Assembly (NCBI GenBank): GCA_039029535.1
Contig: JBCCFW010000221.1
Span: forward strand, 1 to 10,741
Reading direction: 5' to 3'
DNA from: JBCCFW01 sp039029535
GTDB taxonomy: Bacteria > Acidobacteriota > JBCCFW01
DNA length: 10,741 bases
The position numbers and the translations under genes are program-made. Each line of letters starts with the position of its first letter. Position 1 is the stretch's first letter. The notes under the pieces were generated by a model. The model ran no database searches and was not told where the DNA came from. It worked only from the letters and a program-made list of their open reading frames with translations. Below, piece after piece: positions 5,713-10,741 of this stretch.

Positions 5713-7227
5713 ATGAAGACCTCGGTGGCGCGCACGACCCTGATCATGCCCTTGACCTGGGAGTGCCCGGGAGGCCTCGAGCGCCTGGACCGAAACCTGG
5801 TGCAGCGCAAGTACCGGGTCGGTCGTCATCGACACCCGCTCTGGGTCGAGACGACAGCGCACAAGCTCGCCGCCGGTGTCGTCGACCTCGACCTGGTCTT
5901 CCGTCAGGTCATCGGAGATCCCGAACGGCAGGGTTGGTCCTGGCGCTTCTGGAAGCTCAGCCCCCAGGCGTGCCAACTCCTCTTCGACGAGCCGAAGCTG
6001 ATCGATCGACGACTTCAGAAGAAGGGAACAGTCGACAAGGTGGTCGTGAGCGGCATGGAGCTCTGGCTGATCGTCATGCCCTTCGGGGTCGGGATGCTCT
6101 GCTTGCGTTTCCACTGGCCCTCGCTCCCCCTCGAGGAGCTCGCCGAGTGGCTCGACACGGCCCGCCACGTCCGCCGCTCGAAGGGCTTGCGTGGTTGGCA
6201 GCTCGGCCCCCCGAGGGTCCCGTACGCAGAGCGGGACCTTCTCCGAGAAAGCCTGGGGGAGACCGTCGCGGACGCAGTGATCAACTGGACCGAGATCAGC
6301 TTGAAGGGGCTGATGAAGGAGCTGCTCCGGGTCGGGGATCGAGACTGCCACCTGCGCTCCTGCGAGAACCAGGGGCGTCTCCACACGACCCTCGTCCTCC
6401 CCGAGCACCCGGGGGAGAAGGAGACCGAGTGGCTCTTCCGCGCTTCCCGCGGCTACGGCACGAAGTACGCGACACCCGACGAGCTGGTGGTCGGGCACCT
6501 GCTCGCACCCCGGTCGAACCGACGTCTCTACTCCACCCGCGAGGGCGTGATCGCCCTCTGCTGGACCGACAGCAGCGAATCCTTCGACTCCCGTGAGTGG
6601 GTGAACCGGCACCAGGGTCTCTACCTCCTCCTCGCCCTGCAGGTGCTCGGAGAGTCGCTCACCCTCTCCCGGCTCTCGAGCGAGGCGGCCCACGGCGTGG
6701 CGAAGTTCTCGAGGCTCCGTCGAAGCGGTGGCACGAGGTCGGTGCTCGAAGCACGCGAGGAGCTCCGCGACCTGGCGACCAAGATGCTGCAGTGCAGTCT
6801 CGCGCTCTTCATGGAGGACTGCGGGGCGGTGACCGAGAACAGCATCGTCTACCAGGGCCTTCTCGACCTCCACGTGGTGCGCCAACAACGGGCCGAGCTC
6901 CGGCAGGACGTGCGCGATCTCCTCGCCGTGGTCGAGGCCGACCATGCCGAGGAGGTCGCCGAGCTGCGGGAGCGCGAAGCACGACGAGACCGCGAGCGCG
7001 CCGACGCCCAGCGACGCTTCGCGACCCTCCTGGCCCTGGCCGGCGCGGTCGCGTTGCCCTTCACGATGGCCGGCGGCATCTTCGGGATGAACTTCACCGA
7101 CACCATGCCGCAGTGGCACTTCGGCTGGGTGGTGGGCCTGACGACGCTGGGGAGCAGCCTTCTCGCCGCCTGGGCCTGGCGGTCCTTCGCTCGCTCCGAA
7201 CGGGAAGAGCCCCCACGACGCGGGTGA
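5713..7227 (+). CDS. CorA-family divalent-cation channel-like membrane protein with long N-terminal domain (504 aa)
   Basis: The C-terminus is a CorA pore. TM1 spans about 436-456 (ATLLALAGAVALPFTMAGGI) and is followed at once by the GMN signature (458-460), a short external loop (461-467), TM2 (about 468-489) and a charged cytosolic tail. A long charged helix (about 392-435) leads into TM1, as the CorA stalk helix does. Classical CorA is about 316 aa; here about 390 residues precede the stalk, including a hydrophobic beta-rich stretch around 110-132 (GMELWLIVMPFGVG) that is more likely a strand pair than a membrane segment. This suggests a specialised cytosolic sensor domain rather than housekeeping Mg2+ uptake. 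CorA proteins are known effectors of type III CRISPR systems (SAM-AMP-gated in Bacteroides fragilis), so a membrane-disrupting effector role is plausible but unproven. AGGAG lies about 8 nt before ATG 5713. The gene is divergent from the sigma/Lon-like operon. Confidence 0.85.
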   Translation: MKTSVARTTLIMPLTWECPGGLERLDRNLVQRKYRVGRHRHPLWVETTAHKLAAGVVDLDLVFRQVIGDPERQGWSWRFWKLSPQACQLLFDEPKLIDRRLQKKGTVDKVVVSGMELWLIVMPFGVGMLCLRFHWPSLPLEELAEWLDTARHVRRSKGLRGWQLGPPRVPYAERDLLRESLGETVADAVINWTEISLKGLMKELLRVGDRDCHLRSCENQGRLHTTLVLPEHPGEKETEWLFRASRGYGTKYATPDELVVGHLLAPRSNRRLYSTREGVIALCWTDSSESFDSREWVNRHQGLYLLLALQVLGESLTLSRLSSEAAHGVAKFSRLRRSGGTRSVLEAREELRDLATKMLQCSLALFMEDCGAVTENSIVYQGLLDLHVVRQQRAELRQDVRDLLAVVEADHAEEVAELREREARRDRERADAQRRFATLLALAGAVALPFTMAGGIFGMNFTDTMPQWHFGWVVGLTTLGSSLLAAWAWRSFARSEREEPPRRG

Positions 7228-7231
7228 CCCC

Positions 7232-8548
7232 TCAACGTCGTCGTCGGCAGAGCTCGATCAGGCCGAGACGTCGGAAGATCGCCGAATCGACTGGCCTGTC
7301 TCCCTCGACGCCGTGTTCGCGGCGATGGCGGGCGATGAGCCGGTCGAGAACGAACCTGCGCAGGCGTCGTGCTTGCGACCTCGTTCGACGCGCGCCCTGG
7401 TTTCTCAGCCAGGGGCGGAGGATGGCGTTGAAGCGCTGGATCAACTCGGCCACCGAACCCTTCCGCCGTCCGGCACCTGCCAGCTTCTCGCGGAGTCGTC
7501 GCAGGGACTCGTCGGAGGGCTTGACGAGACAGTAGAGACGTTGACGATCACGACGGTCGACCACGCCGCGGAAGGTGAGTCCGAGGAAGTCGAAGCCGTC
7601 GCGAGCGTGGGTGATGCGGGTCTTGCTCGGCGAGAGGACGAGACCGAGCTCGGCGAGCGAGCCCTGCAGCCGGTCCAGCCAGCCGGCCGCGTCGCCCCGG
7701 CAGAGCACGACGAGGTCATCGCAGTAGCGCACGAGCCGTGCCTCCTCCTGCCATGGCTGCCATCGAAGGTCGAGCTGGTGGAGGTAGACGTTCGACAGCA
7801 GCGGTGAGACCACGCCTCCTTGCGGGACTCCCCGCGCCACACGGAGCACCTGTCCGTCGTGCACGACATCGGCGGCGGTCCACCACCCCAACCAGCGCAG
7901 CAAGAGTGGATCCGACACGCGGCGCTCGAGCTGCGCTCGCACGCCGGCGTGGGGCAGGGAATCGAAGCAGGCCGCGACGTCCGCGTCGACGACGTGATGA
8001 TGACCCGTCCGGACGGCCTCGATGACTTGATGCGTGGCGGTCTTGACCCCGCGTCGCGGCCGATAGCCGTGGGAGCACGGGAGGAAGTCGGCCTCGTAGA
8101 TGGGCTCCAGCACCAGCTTGACGGCCGCTTGCACGAGGCGATCCCGCACCGCCGGGATCGAGAGCCGGCGCGTGGCCCCACGGCCCTTGGGCACGTCGAG
8201 ACAGCGGAGAGGCAACGGCCGATAGCGACCGGTGCGGAGCTCCTCCCGAACGTCCTCGAGCCACTCCCTCACGCCCGCCGCCTCGAGTCGGTGGACGCTC
8301 ACGCCGTCGAGACCGGGCGCTCCTTCTCGCGAACGGACTTGCCGCCACGCCTGCTCGAGGACGTCACGCCGCCAAGCCAGTGGCACGAGCGGTCGGAAGG
8401 TCGCCGCCGGCCACTGCTCCGCGGCCCGGCGTAACTCCCGGTGGAAGTGCTCGAAGGAGCGTGGGTCGTCGCGGAGCGGGAGCTCCTCGGCGAAGGAGGA
8501 CACGAGGTGTTGCAAGCCGGAGGCGCTCCCATGATGAGGTATCGTCAT
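7232..8548 (-). CDS. Freestanding group-II-like reverse transcriptase (about 438 aa)
   Basis: Residue numbers count from GTG 8578. RT motifs appear in order: GAPGLDG (86-92), PKGRGATRRLSIPAVRDRLV (130-149), catalytic DVAACFDSL (200-208), GVPQGGVVSPLLSNVYL (250-266), YCDD (285-288, catalytic Asp287/288), LGLVLSPSKTRI (311-322) and FDFLGLTF (329-336). RFNAILRPWLRNQG (382-395) resembles the start of the group II intron maturase (thumb) segment. There is no HNH endonuclease. No intron domain V can follow because the gene ends 4 nt from corA's convergent stop, so this is not a normal intron protein. The motifs do not resemble retron RTs. Group-II-derived RTs linked to type III CRISPR acquire spacers from RNA with Cas1; no cas1 is seen here. 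The start is uncertain: ATG 8548 was chosen, GTG 8578 is the alternative, and neither has a clear Shine-Dalgarno. Confidence 0.92.
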   Translation of the reverse strand: MTIPHHGSASGLQHLVSSFAEELPLRDDPRSFEHFHRELRRAAEQWPAATFRPLVPLAWRRDVLEQAWRQVRSREGAPGLDGVSVHRLEAAGVREWLEDVREELRTGRYRPLPLRCLDVPKGRGATRRLSIPAVRDRLVQAAVKLVLEPIYEADFLPCSHGYRPRRGVKTATHQVIEAVRTGHHHVVDADVAACFDSLPHAGVRAQLERRVSDPLLLRWLGWWTAADVVHDGQVLRVARGVPQGGVVSPLLSNVYLHQLDLRWQPWQEEARLVRYCDDLVVLCRGDAAGWLDRLQGSLAELGLVLSPSKTRITHARDGFDFLGLTFRGVVDRRDRQRLYCLVKPSDESLRRLREKLAGAGRRKGSVAELIQRFNAILRPWLRNQGARRTRSQARRLRRFVLDRLIARHRREHGVEGDRPVDSAIFRRLGLIELCRRRR

Positions 8549-8606
8549 CCCGTCGTGAGTGAGCGTGCGATCGAGCACCCGCCGACGCCAACGAGGGGTG
8601 TTCAGC
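8549..8606. promoter_or_regulatory. Divergent promoter region between the RT and the HTH protein
   Basis: Only about 58 bp separate the chosen starts of the RT (8548, minus) and the HTH protein (8607, plus), so their promoters must overlap or lie within the other gene. GAGGGG at 8593-8598 is a plausible ribosome-binding site for the GTG at 8607. I see no convincing -10/-35 pair. The layout is typical of a regulator that controls its divergent neighbour. Confidence 0.35.
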
Positions 8607-10361
8607 GTGTTGCACGACGGGGATTCAGCCGAGCTGACGCTCCCCGACTACCTACGACGGCTGCGCACGCTCTCCGGCGAGTCGCTCCGCTCGCTCTCGA
8701 AACGGATGGGGGTCAGCTTCGGCGCCCTCGGGGGCTACGAGCGCGGACGCAACGACCCCACTCTCTCGGTGCTGCGTCGCTACCTGGAAGCCCTCCCCGG
8801 AGCCACCGCCCACGGGCTGCTCGGCCTCCGCGCCATCCACCCTCCCGCCGGCACGCCGGCGGCCGCCACGACGACCCGCGTCGCCTTCGGTGTCGGAGCG
8901 AAGCTCATCCGGGTGTCGTCGGGACCACGTGAGTGCACGATCGAGATCGAGGGCCTCCGCCCCACGATCGCCCCGCTGTCCGACGCTCACGTGCAGGTAG
9001 CCCTCCTGCGGCTGGCCTGCGTCGGCTCCAACTCGTTCCTCCGCCAGCTGGAGCAGGCCCCCTGGCCGGCACGACGGAAGCTCTCGCTGATCGAGGGCAC
9101 CGCCCGTCACGAGTTCCGACTCCCCCGCGACCCGTCGGCCGGGCTCTCCTATCGCTGGTCGTGCCCCAAGAAGGAGGCGCGCTGGCCTGCCAGGGTCGGC
9201 GACGTGAAGGTAGCCGCCGAGTGGCTGCTCACCTACCCCTGCGAACGGCTGATCCTGCGCACGTGCGCAGCGGAGTCGGCGGATGGTTGGCGACTCTTCT
9301 CATGGCTGCCGACGGGCCAGGGTGTCGACGAAGACCTCACCGGCTGGCTCAACCAGGGTCCGAGCCGGGCCCGTCGGCGGGCCCCCTGGACGCAAGTGGT
9401 CATCGACGCGCCGACGCCCTGGTTGCGGCTCGCCCTGGGACGGGCGAAGGGGGAAGCGGAGCCTCGCTGGGAACCCTCCTCACGCCCCGTGGCCCTCACG
9501 CTGCTGGCTGCCCGCCAGTCACGGAGCTTCAGCTACCGGCGGATGGCTCAGCATCTCGGCGTGGGGAGCCACGCCACCGTCCTCAATGCCGAGTCGGGTC
9601 AAGACGTGAGTCGAGCGACGGCAGCGGCGTACTCGCGGGCCTGCCAGGAAACGCCGCCGCAGGCCTTGCTTCCACAACGTCCCGCCGACGGCGTGCTCGA
9701 TCGAGACTGGCTCTGGGAACACCAGCGGGATCTCTTCGGCTTCGAGGCTCGAGAGATCAGCAAGGACCTCGAGCTCACCTCCGCGGGCGTGGCCCGGGCT
9801 GTGGTGCGAGTGACCGGCCTGAAGGAGCTCCGCGAGTGGAAGCAAGAGCTCCGCGTCCCGCTCACGCTGCTCCGCTCGGTGCTCCAGGATGCCCCGCACG
9901 TGCTGGCGCGGCTCGAGACGGATGCCGAGCTGAAGGTGGGCCTACACCGTGACCCTCACGATCAAGGCGAAAAGGTGCTCAAGGTTCCGCCGGCGCGGGC
10001 CCGTCACGGTCTCAGCTTCGAGTCACGGCTGGAGACCAAGGACTCGGCGCTCATGCTGCGGGAAGACCAGGTGGTGGGGCGACCGGGCCCTCATCACGTC
10101 GGCACGTCACACTCCATTCGCTTCCCGACGCAGCAGCTCACGGTGACGGTCGTCTTTCCCGAAGGATACGAGCCCCGGGAGCTCCGGGGCTCGTCGTTGC
10201 CGGTGGCACTCGTGCCCGAGGTAGGACTGCCCGAGTGGTCGGCGTGGGGCGCCCCACCCGAGCTGCGCACCTGGCGACGCGGCGGTCGCCTGCGCGTGCG
10301 CTTCGGGGTGGAGCGCCCCTTGGTAGGAGAGAAGCACGGCATTAGCTGGCGCTTGCCGTAG
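8607..10361 (+). CDS. Large protein with two XRE-type HTH segments and beta-rich domains (584 aa)
   Basis: HTH 1 spans residues about 12-63: LPDYLRRLRTLSGESLRSLS, then KRMGVSFGALGGYERGRNDP, a good Cro/CI-type match including the GxYERGRxxP recognition and turn region. HTH 2 spans about 306-345 (FSYRRMAQHLGVGSHATVLN, then AESG). A third helical segment at 381-403 (REISKDLELTSAGVARAV) may be another HTH. Beta-rich domains follow each HTH half: about 90-290 and about 463-584, the latter ending PLVGEKHGISWRLP. It is soluble, with no membrane segment. GTG 8607 was chosen because GAGGGG precedes it by 8 nt and the HTH begins soon after; GTG 8559 and 8565 are in frame and would overlap the RT start region. 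It probably regulates the divergent RT, possibly also the region's other promoters. The beta-rich domains may bind an effector, which is inference. Confidence 0.85.
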   Translation: MLHDGDSAELTLPDYLRRLRTLSGESLRSLSKRMGVSFGALGGYERGRNDPTLSVLRRYLEALPGATAHGLLGLRAIHPPAGTPAAATTTRVAFGVGAKLIRVSSGPRECTIEIEGLRPTIAPLSDAHVQVALLRLACVGSNSFLRQLEQAPWPARRKLSLIEGTARHEFRLPRDPSAGLSYRWSCPKKEARWPARVGDVKVAAEWLLTYPCERLILRTCAAESADGWRLFSWLPTGQGVDEDLTGWLNQGPSRARRRAPWTQVVIDAPTPWLRLALGRAKGEAEPRWEPSSRPVALTLLAARQSRSFSYRRMAQHLGVGSHATVLNAESGQDVSRATAAAYSRACQETPPQALLPQRPADGVLDRDWLWEHQRDLFGFEAREISKDLELTSAGVARAVVRVTGLKELREWKQELRVPLTLLRSVLQDAPHVLARLETDAELKVGLHRDPHDQGEKVLKVPPARARHGLSFESRLETKDSALMLREDQVVGRPGPHHVGTSHSIRFPTQQLTVTVVFPEGYEPRELRGSSLPVALVPEVGLPEWSAWGAPPELRTWRRGGRLRVRFGVERPLVGEKHGISWRLP

Positions 10362-10566
10362 AGCCGCTGTCGGCTGCCGTCTCTTCCCAACCAACCGTGG
10401 CGAGGTGCAGGCCCTCAGCGAGCTCATCGAGCTCGGTCAAGGAACCGCAGTCGCAACGCAGGTGCTCCCGTCGGAGCTCCGCGCGCCGCGCGTCCAGCTC
10501 GTCGAGGGTCACCAGGAGAGGCGACGCACACGACAGGCTGCCGTCACAGGCGAGCACGGGGTCCAC
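10342..10566 (-). CDS. Possible small protein, 74 aa (uncertain)
   Basis: The ORF stays open in frame up to 10695, but only its 3' part looks coding. From about 10566 to the stop, codons end mostly in G or C and the translation contains a plausible charged helix (LDELDARRAELRREHL) followed by a CDC motif and a second short helix. Upstream of that, codons become ATA, AGG, AGA and ACA and the protein turns into a Cys/Arg-rich jumble, so a start at GTG 10566 or GTG 10557 is likelier. The 3' end overlaps the end of the HTH gene by 20 bp, tail to tail. No homology is recognised. It might instead be the remnant of a gene cut off at a composition boundary. Confidence 0.35.
   Translation of the reverse strand: MDPVLACDGSLSCASPLLVTLDELDARRAELRREHLRCDCGSLTELDELAEGLHLATVGWEETAADSGSTASAS
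10362..10375 (+). terminator. Weak hairpin right after the HTH gene stop
   Basis: AGCCG (10362-10366) pairs with CGGCT (10371-10375) over a CTGT loop, immediately after the TAG stop. A modest pyrimidine stretch (GTCTCTTCCC) follows. It is too weak to call a standard intrinsic terminator with confidence. Confidence 0.25.
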
Positions 10567-10572
10567 ACCCGC

Positions 10573-10587
10573 CGCACCTACGGTGCG
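10573..10587. promoter_or_regulatory. 15-bp perfect inverted repeat near the small ORF start
   Basis: CGCACC-TAC-GGTGCG is a 6-bp perfect inverted repeat with a 3-nt centre. It lies 7-21 bp upstream of the GTG at 10566 on the minus strand, at the point where GC content begins to fall. It could be a small operator or an RNA hairpin masking the start. Short GC palindromes arise often by chance in such DNA. Confidence 0.25.
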
Positions 10588-10741
10588 CCTATTCCCCCTC
10601 AATGTTCTACTTGCACACCTGGCACTAACATGACTGCAGCTCCCCTGTGTCCTCTGCCACAAACACCGCAAGCATCCTATATACCCCACCAACACCTCCT
10701 ATCTAGTGGCGGCTGGTATCACTTCAGTTGCACGCAGGTCA
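10588..10741. other. Lower-GC intergenic stretch to the window edge
   Basis: This stretch is clearly poorer in GC than the rest of the window, with TATATA, short A and T runs, and no ORF with coding-like codon use. On the minus strand TAGGAGG at about 10702-10696 looks like a ribosome-binding site, but the frame it would start is not coding-like. It probably holds promoters or an island boundary; nothing more specific is visible. Confidence 0.4.

Noticed and set aside
5586..6596. 336-aa plus-strand open frame overlapping corA
   Set aside because: It occupies the corA coding region in a different frame and is Arg/Pro/Ala-rich shadow sequence.
7232..8548. Retron or diversity-generating retroelement
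   Set aside because: RT motifs match group II types, and no template/variable repeat pair or msr/msd-like partner is evident nearby.
7130..8600. Complete group II intron around the RT
   Set aside because: The sequence downstream of the RT stop is corA coding sequence, and no domain V-like hairpin was found in it by eye.
8933..9952. 339-aa plus-strand open frame within the HTH gene
   Set aside because: Out-of-frame shadow of the 8607-10361 gene with no recognisable feature.
1..10741. cas genes, tRNA or rRNA genes
   Set aside because: None of the translated genes shows Cas protein motifs, and no tRNA cloverleaf or rRNA segment was seen by eye; cas genes, if present, must lie outside the window.

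Overview
The window comes from a high-GC bacterium (roughly two-thirds GC or more by eye, with GTG starts and strongly G/C-ending codons). Composition and protein types would suit a myxobacterium-like or other high-GC soil or marine lineage, but no marker gene fixes the taxonomy. It is an accessory, defence-type region: the end of a CRISPR array is followed by uncommon signalling proteins, and no housekeeping gene is present.

Layout. (1) 1-345: the end of a CRISPR array with 37-nt repeats ending in ATTGAGAC and spacers of 36-39 nt. It continues past the left edge. The last repeat is split by a MITE-like palindromic insertion of about 86 bp with 27-28 bp perfect terminal inverted repeats. (2) 446-5595, minus strand: a 374-aa acidic protein of unknown function, a 605-aa protein with an ECF-sigma-like N-terminus, and a 569-aa protein with a Lon-like (S16) peptidase domain. 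These three are coupled by overlapping starts and stops. A separate 132-aa unknown protein follows. (3) 5713-7227, plus strand and divergent from the operon: a CorA-family membrane protein with the GMN signature and a very large soluble N-terminus. (4) 7232-8548, minus strand: a freestanding group-II-like reverse transcriptase. (5) 8607-10361, plus strand and divergent from the RT: a large protein with two XRE-type HTH segments and beta-rich domains. (6) 10342-10741: a possible small ORF and a lower-GC stretch running to the right edge.

How it may work together (inference). CorA, RTs and Lon proteases are all known accessory genes of type III CRISPR loci. The CalpL/CalpT/CalpS system in particular couples a Lon protease to release of an ECF sigma factor. 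Here a Lon-like peptidase with a Ser-Lys dyad at the canonical spacing is translationally coupled to a sigma-like protein. Two intergenic regions, upstream of corA and of the 132-aa gene, carry GGAA-N17-CGTC motifs resembling ECF promoters. The working hypothesis is a CRISPR-adjacent module in which proteolysis frees a sigma-like protein that switches on a CorA-type membrane effector. No cas gene is visible in the window, so the link to CRISPR rests on proximity and precedent.
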